A stretch of DNA of 64,000 nt from Magnetococcus marinus MC-1 (GCF_000014865.1 NC_008576.1:401501-465500); one strand, 5' to 3'. Positions 9,381 through 18,507 are shown, counted from the first letter of the stretch. Notes: a model not told the origin generated them from the letters alone. Numbers and translations are program-made.

Positions 9381-9436
9381 AATCGACCTCCCGTTAGGGG
9401 GTTGGACGCTTGGACTCTTTACAGAATCCGGGTAAA

Positions 9437-9465
9437 AAAGCGAAAGCGACGAAGCGTTTCGCTTT
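9437..9465 (-). promoter_or_regulatory. Hairpin in the petA upstream region
   Basis: AAAGCGAAA (9437-9445) pairs perfectly with TTTCGCTTT (9457-9465) around 11 bases, about 57 bases upstream of the petA start. It could be a 5' leader structure or an operator dyad. No ligand or regulator is evident. Confidence 0.4.
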
Positions 9466-9581
9466 GAGAGAGCATGCTATATAAACAAATGATGATATTC
9501 AAACCCGCGTACTATGGCAGAAACGACGCCATGCGTCAAGTTGATTCCCCAGATTTAAAATGTAAATGATGAGGTGCATAG

Positions 9582-10106
9582 ATGAACCAAATCTTCCAGC
9601 AGCCTGATGCAAGCGCTCCAGCACCCACATTACCTGACACGTTACTGCATGTGGTTCTCTATCGTCCAGAGATTCCCCCCAATACAGGCAATATTCAGCG
9701 TATTTGTGCGGCGACTGGGGCGATGTTGCACTTGGTGGGGCCCATTGCCTTTCGTCTGGACAATGCGGCCTTAAAGCGGGCTGGTATGGATTATCGGCAG
9801 TGGGTGGATGTGCAACGTTATGATGATTGGGCTCACTGCTTGCGCATGCAGCCCTTGGGGGTGCGTTGGATACCCATTAGCACCAAAGCCACACAAGGTT
9901 ACCACACTATGCGCTACCAAGCGGGGGATCGTCTGCTGTTTGGCAGTGAGGGTAGCGGACTACCCGCAGAGATCCACCAAGCTTTGGGGCACAATGCGGT
10001 GCGGGTGCCCATGTTGCCCCGCGCCCGCAGTTTAAATTTGGCCAATACGGTCGCGGTGGTGCTGTATGAGGCGTTACGCCAGTTAAATTATCCAGAGATG
10101 GCTTAG
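9582..10106 (+). CDS. trmL: tRNA (cytidine/uridine-34-2'-O)-methyltransferase
   Basis: SPOUT-class methyltransferase of 174 aa, slightly longer than E. coli TrmL (157 aa) through an N-terminal tail. It methylates the wobble ribose of tRNA-Leu isoacceptors. Landmarks: VLYRPEIPPNTGNIQRICAA, AMLHLVGP, the trefoil-knot segment LLFGSEGSGLP, and RVPMLPRARSLNLANTVAVVLYEALRQ, which binds SAM. GAGG lies 8 bases before the ATG. Divergent from petA. Confidence 0.95.
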   Translation: MNQIFQQPDASAPAPTLPDTLLHVVLYRPEIPPNTGNIQRICAATGAMLHLVGPIAFRLDNAALKRAGMDYRQWVDVQRYDDWAHCLRMQPLGVRWIPISTKATQGYHTMRYQAGDRLLFGSEGSGLPAEIHQALGHNAVRVPMLPRARSLNLANTVAVVLYEALRQLNYPEMA

Positions 10107-10265
10107 CGCTCAGATTGGCGCTTGCTGGCGTGACTGGGTTAAGGCGGGCAGGCCAAAATATGGCTGGTTACTTGGTGCGGGGTGCATTCCATTGGGATTT
10201 ATCATAATGTGGTGCAAAATCGGGCGATATTCTGTTTTCTTTCCACGATCAAGAGCGAAGAGACC

Positions 10266-11660
10266 ATGACCAGCGAGAGCCAGCCGCAAGTGACACAAAC
10301 ACGTAAATTTTTTGGCACGGATGGTATACGGGGGATGGCCAACATTCACCCCATGACGCCGGATCTGGTGCTTAAACTGGGTCGCGCTGCCGGGCATGTG
10401 TTTCGTGTGGGGGATAAGCGCCACACGGTGATTATTGGCAAAGATACCCGTCTATCGGGCTATATGTTTGAATCGGCCCTGCTGGCGGGTTTGACCTCTA
10501 TGGGCATTCATTGTCTTCAGGTGGGGCCGTTGCCAACTCCGGCGATTGCCTTTTTAACGCGGGCCTTGCGGGCCGACGCTGGCATTATGATCTCGGCTTC
10601 GCACAATCCCTTTCACGATAATGGGATCAAGTTTTTTGGACCCAATGGCATGAAACTACCCGACGAGTTGGAGCTGGAGATTGAGCGGGTGCTGCTCTCT
10701 GACGAGGATCTGCCCATGCCCACCCCCCACCATTTGGGGCGGGCGCACCGTATTGATGATGCCTTGGGCCGTTATATAGAGTTTGCTAAGACCAGCTTTC
10801 CTAAAGATTTACGCCTGGATGGGCTGCGGGTGGTGGTGGATTGTGCCCATGGTGCCGCCTACAAGGTTGCGCCGGCGGTGTTGTGGGAGCTGGGGGCGGA
10901 GGTGGTTACGTTAGGCAATCATCCCAACGGCACCAACATTAACGATGGGGTGGGCTCGCTCTATCCGCAAGAGATGGTCAAGCGGGTGCAGGAGGTACGG
11001 GCCGATGTGGGCATTGCCTTTGATGGGGATGCCGACCGTGTGGTGATCTGCGATGAGCGGGGGGAGATCCTGGATGGGGATGTGATCCTCGCCATGTCGG
11101 CGCTGGAGATGAAGCGCAAGGGGGTGTTGCGCGGGGATGGGGTGGTGGCCACAGTGATGTCCAATTTGGGTTTGGAGCGGGCTTTGGCGGCGGAGGGGCT
11201 GACGTTGGCGCGCACCAAGGTGGGGGATCGTTATGTGCTGGAGCATATGTTGGCGCATGGCTTTAATTTGGGGGGTGAGCAATCGGGGCACCTTATCTTT
11301 TTGGACCACAACACCACCGGTGATGGTCTGATCTCGGCTTTGAGCGTGTTGGCGTTGATGACCACCCAGGCCCAGCCGCTCTCCAAGCTTGCCAATGTGA
11401 TGCAGCGGGTCCCCCAGGTGTTGCAGAACGTCACCATAGCCCGTGGCAGTGATCCCATGGATGACAGCCGGGTGGTGGCGGCCATTGCCGAGGCTGAGGC
11501 GCAGTTGGGCACGCGGGGGCGGATTTTGGTGCGTAAATCCGGCACCGAGCCCAAGGTGCGGGTGATGGTGGAGGGGGATGATACGGCGCACATTACCGCG
11601 CTGGCCAGTGGGGTGTGTGAGGCCATTAAGCGCGCCAGCAACGGCTTTGGCGAGGGGTAA
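10266..11660 (+). CDS. glmM: Phosphoglucosamine mutase
   Basis: Interconverts glucosamine-6-phosphate and glucosamine-1-phosphate on the path to UDP-GlcNAc for peptidoglycan and LPS. About 464 aa, the normal length. KFFGTDGIRG (about 14-23); phospho-Ser loop SASHNPFHDNGIKFFG (Ser about 112); metal loop DGDADR (about 250); C-terminal phosphate-binding RKSGTEPKVRVM. I start at ATG 10266 because an upstream in-frame GTG (10182) would add 28 residues unlike any GlmM; a modest GAAGAG site precedes the ATG. The 3' half is strongly G/T-rich on the coding strand. Confidence 0.96.
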   Translation: MTSESQPQVTQTRKFFGTDGIRGMANIHPMTPDLVLKLGRAAGHVFRVGDKRHTVIIGKDTRLSGYMFESALLAGLTSMGIHCLQVGPLPTPAIAFLTRALRADAGIMISASHNPFHDNGIKFFGPNGMKLPDELELEIERVLLSDEDLPMPTPHHLGRAHRIDDALGRYIEFAKTSFPKDLRLDGLRVVVDCAHGAAYKVAPAVLWELGAEVVTLGNHPNGTNINDGVGSLYPQEMVKRVQEVRADVGIAFDGDADRVVICDERGEILDGDVILAMSALEMKRKGVLRGDGVVATVMSNLGLERALAAEGLTLARTKVGDRYVLEHMLAHGFNLGGEQSGHLIFLDHNTTGDGLISALSVLALMTTQAQPLSKLANVMQRVPQVLQNVTIARGSDPMDDSRVVAAIAEAEAQLGTRGRILVRKSGTEPKVRVMVEGDDTAHITALASGVCEAIKRASNGFGEG

Positions 11661-11667
11661 GCAAGGG

Positions 11668-11702
11668 GCATCGGTTGCCGAGAGGGGCCGATGCCTTTTT
11701 TT
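11668..11702 (+). terminator. Rho-independent terminator after glmM
   Basis: GGCATCGG (11668-11675) pairs with CCGATGCC (11688-11695), followed by a run of seven T. Classic intrinsic terminator eight bases after the glmM stop. Confidence 0.9.
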
Positions 11703-11796
11703 AATTCATTTTTCCTGTACGTTTCAGTAATCTGTGCGGGCTGTCGATATTAGATATGACCAAGATGACTTTTCATATATAGAATAGGTCTTTGCT

Positions 11797-12804
11797 ATGG
11801 TGTGGTATCAAAACGATCCTACCTTTACCCAGTTTGTGGATGCCCTTTGTGACCATGCAGATCCGGTTGAGGTCGCCCGTGGCCACAATTTTCGTCATGA
11901 TGAGCGTATTGACAAGGCACGCGCGGCCGAGTATCTCGCGCATATGGGTAAAGCCCCTGTTGGGCACCAGTCGTGTGCCGCGCAACACGCCAGCTATTGT
12001 GCGCAGTATGTGCGCGATGCCATTACCCCAGCGACCTTTTTACCGAGCAACCGAGCGGCCCTGTTGGGTCCTTTTGATGATGGTGTCATGCTCATACGCG
12101 TGGAGCGCCTGGATAAACTGCTGGCGTTGATCTCCGAAAGCAATGGAGAGAGCGCCGATGACGCCTTTGCACGCCTCCGCCAAGCAATGGAGGATTATCA
12201 GCAGCGCAAGGATAATGAGGCGGAGAGAGCTTTAAAAGGCTGGATCGCCCGCTGGAACGAAAAACGGGATGCCCGCCCTGCCTTTGTCACCATAGGGGAT
12301 GAAATGGCATCCTATTTGCGGCGGGATGATTGGGTGGTGGCACTAAGGGATCAGCTCGGTCTGGCGCACTTTTCGGGTGCCCCTGGCAAGCCTATTTATC
12401 TGGCATTAATGGCCTATCCCGTACAGGATGTCAAAACGCAGGCTGCGAAGTATACCCAATTGAGCTCTCCATTTGTTGCGCCCACTGTGTTGGATGCCGA
12501 TATGTGGGAATATTTTTTTCCAGCCCCGGTGGATCGGCGAGCAACGACCCTGAGCTATGGGCGGGCCATGTCGTTGCAGCCGCTGGCGTCTGAAGAGCAG
12601 TTACAGGTGGAGATGCTGCACACCCGTGTCGATTATCAATTGGCACATGTGCGACAATTGGGTCAACTGGAGACACCACGACCTGAACACCCCGTTGAGG
12701 AACTGCGTAATGCTCATTTGGATGGGGTGCGCATGGTAACCGAGCGTTACGATTGGGGCGAAGAGATCCGGGTTAAGGAGCGTTTGGATGAACCCACGGC
12801 TTGA
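11797..12804 (+). CDS. Unrecognised protein, first gene of a two-gene operon
   Basis: Protein of 335 aa that I do not recognise. It looks cytoplasmic: no signal peptide or membrane helix. The N-terminal part is rich in His and Cys (FRHDERIDKARAAEYLAH, GHQSCAAQHASYC). The middle is helical and charged (about 120-160), and the C-terminal 100 residues are acidic with YFFPAPVDRRATTLSYGR. The last 17 bases overlap the start of the TPR gene, so the two are translationally coupled. A possible -10 (TATAGAAT) lies just upstream. It follows the glmM terminator and so has its own transcript. No function is proposed. Confidence 0.75.
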   Translation: MVWYQNDPTFTQFVDALCDHADPVEVARGHNFRHDERIDKARAAEYLAHMGKAPVGHQSCAAQHASYCAQYVRDAITPATFLPSNRAALLGPFDDGVMLIRVERLDKLLALISESNGESADDAFARLRQAMEDYQQRKDNEAERALKGWIARWNEKRDARPAFVTIGDEMASYLRRDDWVVALRDQLGLAHFSGAPGKPIYLALMAYPVQDVKTQAAKYTQLSSPFVAPTVLDADMWEYFFPAPVDRRATTLSYGRAMSLQPLASEEQLQVEMLHTRVDYQLAHVRQLGQLETPRPEHPVEELRNAHLDGVRMVTERYDWGEEIRVKERLDEPTA

Positions 12805-15202
12805 AGAGTGGCTAAATAGCTTTATGGCGGCGCCCTTGGAGAGCTGGCAGCATTACGTCACGGGTGCCCGTCGTATCCCTGGTTCTGAGCGGTTGGACCC
12901 AGCCGATAGCTTAAAGCAGCTCTATGTGGAGTTGCCCGATAACCATGCCGCTTTTGCTTTGTTGGATAAGACCCTTACGCAGTGGTTGCCCCGTTTTGTT
13001 GAGTGGGATAGCCCCACCCGCCAGCAGTTTGGTTTAAGCCGGTATGTCTATTGGATCGCTGAAATCATGGTTGCCGCCACCATGCTGCCACTGCCCCAGT
13101 TACGACAACATCTTATGGATAATTTTTTCACCTATCGTGGGCGATTGACACCCCTACAGTTGGCCCCCTCCAGGGATGCACTGGCGGAATTTCTGCGGGT
13201 GATGGCGGGCTCGCGTGAGTTCGCCTCCAACGTGCCCAATTTTTGGATGGGTCTCTGTCAAAAGGCCGGGTATTCCATTCCTGAATATTATCTACACATT
13301 GGCATTCGTGGTCTACGCAACTGCCCCAAACCCATCAATGAACAGGCGCCACTTTGGGTGGGTGGGCTGGTGGCTTGGCTGCCCAACGCCTCCAGCAAAG
13401 AGCAGTTTATAAACACCTTTTATATGATCAAAGTGCTCTATCCCAGCACGCCGAGCCGTTGGGAAAAGTTGATACAACCGATTATTGCGACTTTAGAAAG
13501 CCGGGAAAAGGTACCTACGGATCGTATTGCTTGGTTACGAGCGCTCGTGCGGGAAGGGAAACAATCGCCCGATAGGAGCCAGAGTAGACCCAAGCCGAGC
13601 GCGTTATATGCTCCTCATAAGACTCCTTATAGGGACGAACTGCAACCCCTTTTAAAGACTATAGAAGATGACCGCCAAGCTTGGCCCCAGGTTGAGAAAC
13701 CGTTGCACAAGCTGCTGGAGCGGCATCAGCACTACTATGCACAGACAGCAGAGAGCTACTTTTTTGTGCGGGCGGTAAATTTCACCATCCAGAAACTGCT
13801 CAAATGTCCGCCGGCTTACCCGTTTGCCCAGCGATGGATTGAGCAAGTGTTGGAAATAGACCCCTGGGATCCCGCTAATTGGAACCTCCAGGGTCGCCTG
13901 CTGGTGGCCATGGGCAAGCGGGAGCGGGCAGAGTGGGTGTTCTGGGAATCTACACGGCGGTTTCCTGATAACAGCCTAAACTATACAGAGCTTGGCCAAC
14001 TGCTGCTCAAGCAGCCGGGCCGAGAGGATGAGGCGGAGCAGATACTGCGAGAGGCGATGGCGTTGGATTCTAACAATATCCCTCCCCGCACGGAGCTGGG
14101 GCGTCTCTACATGCAGCAGGGTAAACTGGAAGAGGCGGAGCAGGTGCTGCGAGAGGTGATAGGTTTGGATTCTAACGATATCCATGTTCGCACGGAGCTG
14201 GGGCGTCTCTACATGCAGCAGGGTAAACTGGAAGAGGCGGAGCAGGTACTGCAAGAGGCGATGGCGTTGGATTCTAACAATATCCCTCCCCGCACGGAGC
14301 TGGGGCGTCTCTACATGCAGCAGGGTAAACTGAAAGAGGCGGAGCAGGTACTGCAAGAGGCGATGGCGTTGGATTCTAACAATATCCCTCCCCGCACGGA
14401 GCTGGGGCGTCTCTACATGCAGCAGGGCAAACGGGAAGAGGCCAGGTGGGTTCTTGAGCAGGTGCTGGACATCGAAAGCGAGGATCATGTTGCCCGGGGT
14501 CTGTTATCGCGGCTTGAACGGGGGGAACAGCCTGCTGCTAGGGATCTTAGCCAGCCTAAGCAGTCCCATGGTTCTGTTCAACGGGTAGCGGCACCACCCC
14601 AGGTGCAGGAGTCGGACCCTGTGGCGCTGGTGGGCGTGTTGGTACGTGCCGATTTTCGGTTGAGGATAAGCGAGGATCATATCCCTGTCCTTAAAAAGCA
14701 GGGTCAGCAGGATCTGCAAGGGATGCTAAAGCAGCACGCCGGTATGGCGGTGGTGAGCTTTTATGCCAGCCGACATGGGCTTACTGAGGAACCGTTGGAG
14801 GGCGAGAGCCTTAATCGGTGGGCGATGCAACTGGATCGCCTCCTGTTGGCTGAGGGGGTGTCGGTGGAAGCACGGCAAGAGGGTTTGCAGGAGGTAGCAA
14901 GGCATCTCTCAGGGCGTTTGGTGAAAGATTGGCTAAAAGCCGCAGCGGGAGAGGCCGAGGCTTGGCAGAGGTTGCGACAGGCGGTTCTTGGGGAGGCAAA
15001 AGATGCGGGCATGCCCGATGATCAGTTTGTGAAGGGGCAGATTGGGCAGATCTTTAAAGCGCCAGCGTTGCAGCACGACAGCCCGCCCCCCCCATGGGCA
15101 GAGCAGAGGCCGGGGTTGCAAAATCTGGCGGCCCGCTTGGTGGAGGCCAATACCGATCTATTTTTGCACAAGGTCAAGGATGGGGAGGAAGTGGCGGCTT
15201 GA
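12788..15202 (+). CDS. TPR-repeat protein of unknown role
   Basis: Large soluble protein of 804 aa. Residues 1-260 match no family I know (helical, Trp-rich). About 275-390 begins a helical-repeat region. Residues 390-580 hold TPR units, four of them almost identical 34-mers (EEAEQVLQEAMALDSNNIPP then RTELGRLYMQQGK). A linker (about 585-615) leads to a C-terminal domain of about 190 aa (VALVGVLVRADFRLRIS onwards) that I do not recognise. AAGGAG lies 7 bases before the ATG. TPRs imply protein-protein contact, presumably with the product of the overlapping upstream gene. No enzyme motif is visible in either protein. Confidence 0.85.
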   Translation: MNPRLEEWLNSFMAAPLESWQHYVTGARRIPGSERLDPADSLKQLYVELPDNHAAFALLDKTLTQWLPRFVEWDSPTRQQFGLSRYVYWIAEIMVAATMLPLPQLRQHLMDNFFTYRGRLTPLQLAPSRDALAEFLRVMAGSREFASNVPNFWMGLCQKAGYSIPEYYLHIGIRGLRNCPKPINEQAPLWVGGLVAWLPNASSKEQFINTFYMIKVLYPSTPSRWEKLIQPIIATLESREKVPTDRIAWLRALVREGKQSPDRSQSRPKPSALYAPHKTPYRDELQPLLKTIEDDRQAWPQVEKPLHKLLERHQHYYAQTAESYFFVRAVNFTIQKLLKCPPAYPFAQRWIEQVLEIDPWDPANWNLQGRLLVAMGKRERAEWVFWESTRRFPDNSLNYTELGQLLLKQPGREDEAEQILREAMALDSNNIPPRTELGRLYMQQGKLEEAEQVLREVIGLDSNDIHVRTELGRLYMQQGKLEEAEQVLQEAMALDSNNIPPRTELGRLYMQQGKLKEAEQVLQEAMALDSNNIPPRTELGRLYMQQGKREEARWVLEQVLDIESEDHVARGLLSRLERGEQPAARDLSQPKQSHGSVQRVAAPPQVQESDPVALVGVLVRADFRLRISEDHIPVLKKQGQQDLQGMLKQHAGMAVVSFYASRHGLTEEPLEGESLNRWAMQLDRLLLAEGVSVEARQEGLQEVARHLSGRLVKDWLKAAAGEAEAWQRLRQAVLGEAKDAGMPDDQFVKGQIGQIFKAPALQHDSPPPPWAEQRPGLQNLAARLVEANTDLFLHKVKDGEEVAA
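14030..14437 (+). repeat. Four 102-bp in-gene tandem repeats encoding TPRs
   Basis: The segment starting GAGGCGGAGCAG recurs at 14030, 14132, 14234 and 14336, a period of exactly 102 bp (34 codons). Units 3 and 4 are nearly identical at DNA level, synonymous sites included, which indicates recent duplication or gene conversion. A degenerate fifth unit follows at 14438. Confidence 0.93.
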
Positions 15203-15229
15203 TGATCCACCAACGTGGTTGAGTTGGGC

Positions 15230-15258
15230 TTGACGTTTTGGTGAAAAAGGGTTACCAT
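15230..15258 (+). promoter_or_regulatory. Candidate promoter of thrS
   Basis: TTGACG (15230-15235) and TACCAT (15253-15258) are separated by 17 bases, matching sigma-70 spacing with 5/6 and 4/6 consensus bases. It lies about 80 bases upstream of the thrS ATG and after the TPR gene stop. Confidence 0.6.
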
Positions 15259-15289
15259 TCTAAACTTTTCTTGCTTTAGATTACTCATG

Positions 15290-15317
15290 CGGCTTCCCGC
15301 ACTGGTGCAGGAAGCCG
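15290..15317 (+). promoter_or_regulatory. Leader hairpin upstream of thrS
   Basis: CGGCTTCC (15290-15297) pairs with GGAAGCCG (15310-15317), and an inner GCA/TGC extends the stem to a CTGG loop. It lies between the candidate promoter and the thrS start, 19 bases before ATG. A weak T-rich stretch follows, so it could be a terminator, an attenuator or an autoregulatory operator (E. coli ThrS binds its own leader). Confidence 0.55.
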
Positions 15318-15336
15318 TATTTTATCCAGGTGGACC

Positions 15337-17283
15337 ATGGTTGAGATTATACTTCCCGATGGCAGCAGCCGCTCCTATGACCAAGAGACGCTGACCTGTG
15401 GTCAGATTGCGGCCTCCATTGGCAAAGGGTTGGCGAAGGCGGCCATTGCCGGGGTGGTGAATGGGCAAAAGGTGGATCTAGATGCGCCGGTGCCCCATGG
15501 TGCCCAGGTGGCGATTATTACGGAAGATAGCCCAGAGGGCTTGGAGATCATTCGCCACTCTGCAAGTCATTTGATGGCGCAGGCGGTTAAAACCTTGTTT
15601 CCTCAAGCGCAAGTGACCATTGGTCCTGCCATAGAAAACGGGTTTTATTACGATTTTGATTATGAGCGACCCTTTACCCCGGATGATTTAACCGCCATTG
15701 AAAACTGCATGCGCAAGTTGGCCAAGCGCAATGAAAAGGTTGAGCGGCGGGTGATGCCCCGTGATGAAGCGGTGGCCTATTTTCAGGCGATGGGCGAGCT
15801 CTACAAGGCAGAGATTATTGGGGCGATCCCGGCGGGGGAGGATGTCTCCCTTTATAGCCAGGGTGAGTTTACCGATCTATGTCGGGGGCCCCATGTGCCC
15901 AGCACCGGTAAGTTAAAGGCGTTTAAGGTGATGAAGGCGGGGGGTGCCTACTGGCGTGGGGATTCTCGCAATAAAATGTTGCAGCGCATCTACGGTACCG
16001 CCTGGGCGACAGAGGCTGATTTAAAGGCCTATCTGACCCAGATGGAAGAGGCCGAGAAGCGGGATCATCGGCGTATTGGCAAGGATCTGGATCTCTTCTC
16101 GGTGCAGGAGGATGCGGGGGGTGGTTTGGTTTTTTGGCACCCCAGGGGTTCGCGCATTCGCCGGGTGATTGAGGATTTTTGGAAAGATCGCCATGTCGAG
16201 GCGGGTTATGAGTTCCTCTACACGCCACATATTGCCAATCGGCAGTTGTGGAACACTTCTGGGCACACCGATTTTTATTCGGATTCGATGTTTTCGCCCA
16301 TGGAGGTCGATGAACAGGCGTACCAGATTCGCCCCATGAACTGCCCGTTTCATATCCTGATTTACAAGGATCGGCGGCACTCCTATCGTGAGCTACCGTT
16401 CCGTTGGGGAGAGTTGGGCACGGTCTACCGTTATGAGATGTCTGGGGCGTTGCATGGCCTGTTTCGGGTACGGGGTTTTACCCAGGACGATGCCCATATC
16501 TTCTGCACAGAACAGCAGATTGAGGAGGAGATTCAGCGGATTTTGGATTTGACGCTGGATATTCTGCGCACCTATGGCTTTAGTGATTTTGAGATCAACC
16601 TTTCCACCCGTCCGGAGAAGTCGGTGGGGAGTGCGGCGATCTGGGACAAAGCGACTGAGGCGCTGCGGCGGGCCATTGTCTCGCGGGATCTGAGCTATGT
16701 GGTAGATGAGGGCGGTGGCGCGTTTTATGGCCCTAAAATTGATGTTAAGATAACCGACTCCATTGGGCGCAAGTGGCAGTGTTCGACGGTGCAGTTGGAT
16801 TTTAATCTGCCTGAGCGGTTTGATATGGGCTATATTGGCGAGGATGGCGAGAGTCATCGTCCCATTATGATCCACCGGGCATTGATGGGTTCGTTGGAGC
16901 GCTTTTTTGGCATTTTGGTGGAGCACTATGCGGGGTGGTTTCCCATGTGGTTGGCTCCAGTGCAGGCGGTGGTGTGTAGCATTACCGATGCACAGCATGC
17001 TTATGCTGAAACGGTGTTGGCAGCGTTGAAAAAAGCGGGCTTGCGGGTAGAAATCGACCTACGTAATGAAAAAGTGGGTTATAAAATTCGCGAACATACG
17101 CTAAAAAGGGTACCTTACCTATTGGTGGTGGGGGATAAGGAGCGGGAAGAGGGGACGGTTAACGTTCGTCTACGCTCTGGCAAGAGTTTGGGTAGTCTGC
17201 CTATACAAGATGTGGTTGAGCGTCTTGTGGAGGAGGCCGCCAGTCGTGCCCTTTCTGCTTCGGAAGATCAGGAAGAGGCGTAA
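15337..17283 (+). CDS. thrS: Threonyl-tRNA synthetase
   Basis: Class II aminoacyl-tRNA synthetase of 648 aa that charges tRNA-Thr and edits Ser-tRNA. Domains: TGS (about 1-62), editing domain with [11 protein letters not shown] (about 75-85) and [14 protein letters not shown], catalytic core with the zinc-ligand segment [13 protein letters not shown] and motif 2 [19 protein letters not shown], and the C-terminal anticodon-binding domain from about 540 (YLLVVGDKE). Complete and normal in length. First gene of a thrS-infC-rpmI-rplT-(repeat)-pheS-pheT translation cluster, a widely conserved order. Confidence 0.98.
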   Translation: MVEIILPDGSSRSYDQETLTCGQIAASIGKGLAKAAIAGVVNGQKVDLDAPVPHGAQVAIITEDSPEGLEIIRHSASHLMAQAVKTLFPQAQVTIGPAIENGFYYDFDYERPFTPDDLTAIENCMRKLAKRNEKVERRVMPRDEAVAYFQAMGELYKAEIIGAIPAGEDVSLYSQGEFTDLCRGPHVPSTGKLKAFKVMKAGGAYWRGDSRNKMLQRIYGTAWATEADLKAYLTQMEEAEKRDHRRIGKDLDLFSVQEDAGGGLVFWHPRGSRIRRVIEDFWKDRHVEAGYEFLYTPHIANRQLWNTSGHTDFYSDSMFSPMEVDEQAYQIRPMNCPFHILIYKDRRHSYRELPFRWGELGTVYRYEMSGALHGLFRVRGFTQDDAHIFCTEQQIEEEIQRILDLTLDILRTYGFSDFEINLSTRPEKSVGSAAIWDKATEALRRAIVSRDLSYVVDEGGGAFYGPKIDVKITDSIGRKWQCSTVQLDFNLPERFDMGYIGEDGESHRPIMIHRALMGSLERFFGILVEHYAGWFPMWLAPVQAVVCSITDAQHAYAETVLAALKKAGLRVEIDLRNEKVGYKIREHTLKRVPYLLVVGDKEREEGTVNVRLRSGKSLGSLPIQDVVERLVEEAASRALSASEDQEEA

Positions 17284-17384
17284 TTTACGGTTTAGACCGG
17301 GGTGGTTTCGTACCATCTTTTGGGTGTCTGAGCTGAAGCTGGGCCATTTACCGTATTGATTGCGGTTGGTTCGTGCCATCTCAT

Positions 17385-17400
17385 AGGAGATATCGTCATA
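17385..17400 (+). promoter_or_regulatory. infC ribosome binding site with ATA start codon
   Basis: AGGAGA (17385-17390) stands 7 bases before ATA (17398-17400), ideal spacing for initiation. The next in-frame ATG (17410) is 19 bases from the site, and the upstream TTG (17356) lacks one. Rare starts (AUU, AUA, AUC) are characteristic of infC, because IF3 rejects them and so represses its own synthesis. Confidence 0.7.
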
Positions 17401-17958
17401 AGCAGGAACATGAGATTCGATCGGAGTTTACCGCAGAACCAGGATTCCACGCGCATTAACGAAGCGATTCGTGTGCCGGAGGTTCGACTCATTGATGAGG
17501 AGGGTGAACAGGTCGGCGTGGTTTCACGAAACGACGCCCTGTACCGTGCACAGAATGTGGGCCTTGATCTGGTGGAGGTTGCCCCTGAGGCAAAGCCACC
17601 GGTGTGCAAGATCATGGACTACACCAAATACAAGTACCAGAAGGCGGTACGTGAGCGTATAGCGCGGAAGAATCAGGTACGTATTGATACTAAGGAGGTT
17701 AAGTTTCGTCCTGGTACCGATACCCATGATTATGAAGTGAAGTTGCGCAGCATTCGCAAGTTTCTGGAAGGTGGCAACAAGGTTAAGTGTACCATGCGTT
17801 TTCGTGGGCGTGAGATGGCCCACCAGGATCTTGGCCTAGTGATGTTGAAGAAGGTTGAGAGTGAGGTTTTGGATCTGGGTAAGGTTGAGCAGGAGCCTAA
17901 GCTGCTGGGCCGACAGATCACGATGATGTTAGCTCCCAACGCATTGGTGAAGAAATAG
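17398..17958 (+). CDS. infC: Translation initiation factor IF-3
   Basis: IF-3 of about 186 aa; binds the 30S subunit and checks start-codon and initiator-tRNA pairing. It has a short N-terminal extension, then RINEAIRVPEVRLIDEEGEQVGV (the N-domain), the lysine-rich linker KYKYQKAVRERIARK, and the C-domain with KEVKFRPGTDTHDYEVKLR and RFRGREMAHQDLG. The ATA at 17398 is the preferred start (ideal ribosome site); ATG 17410 would shorten it by 4 residues. It lies between thrS and rpmI as usual. Confidence 0.96.
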   Translation: MSRNMRFDRSLPQNQDSTRINEAIRVPEVRLIDEEGEQVGVVSRNDALYRAQNVGLDLVEVAPEAKPPVCKIMDYTKYKYQKAVRERIARKNQVRIDTKEVKFRPGTDTHDYEVKLRSIRKFLEGGNKVKCTMRFRGREMAHQDLGLVMLKKVESEVLDLGKVEQEPKLLGRQITMMLAPNALVKK

Positions 17959-18060
17959 TCGCATAGCCCTTTTTGGTAAGGGGGGTTATGGGGTATGTGT
18001 CAGCGGTTGGGCTGGCACGATAAAGGGTTTGCCTTTACAGACCTTGTTTTGACTCAAGTG

Positions 18061-18121
18061 TCCACAGGTTCCACCCGGACCGCAGGGGATTTTTAATGCC
18101 CTGCGGTTTGTCTGTTGTGGA
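18061..18121 (+). promoter_or_regulatory. Two-tier hairpin in the rpmI leader
   Basis: Inner stem CCGCAGGG (18080-18087) pairs with CCCTGCGG (18099-18106). An outer stem TCCACA (18061-18066) pairs with TGTGGA (18116-18121). The 242-base infC-rpmI spacer is long for this operon. L20-binding leaders upstream of rpmI are known in other bacteria, so autoregulation by L20 is plausible but not demonstrated by this fold. Confidence 0.5.
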
Positions 18122-18200
18122 GGTTTGGGTTATAGGCGGGGTAGCTGTTGTTTGGCAGCTGTATAGGTGAGGTAGACGCGTAGATATGTAGGAGCTTGAA

Positions 18201-18398
18201 ATGCCCAAATTGAAGACCCATCGAGGAGCTGCGAAGCGGTTTAAAGTGACCGGTAGCGGCAAAATTCGCCGGAACAAGGCGTTTAAGAGTCACATTTTGA
18301 CCAAGAAGAGTGCCAAGCGGAAGCGTGGTTTCCGTGCTGGTGATTTGGTTCATGAGCGTGATGTGGCTGGTGTACGTAAGATGTTGCCTTATCTCTAA
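18201..18398 (+). CDS. rpmI: 50S ribosomal protein L35
   Basis: Ribosomal protein bL35, 65 aa, very basic. It has the full family signature [20 protein letters not shown] at the N-terminus and [19 protein letters not shown] in the middle. It sits between infC and rplT as in most bacteria. Length and sequence are typical, with no oddity. Confidence 0.98.
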   Translation: MPKLKTHRGAAKRFKVTGSGKIRRNKAFKSHILTKKSAKRKRGFRAGDLVHERDVAGVRKMLPYL

Positions 18399-18507
18399 GA
18401 GAGCCTTCTTAGGGATAGGCTTGAGTTAAGAGAAGAGACGGCAACGTGTGGACGACCTGACACCGAGGGTAGTCCCGCCTATATAAGAGTAGAAGTGGAG
18501 TAAGATA

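Noticed and set aside
13976-14488. A 170-codon minus-strand frame with repeats
   Set aside because: It is the antisense shadow of the TPR repeats, with no ribosome site; the plus-strand gene explains it.
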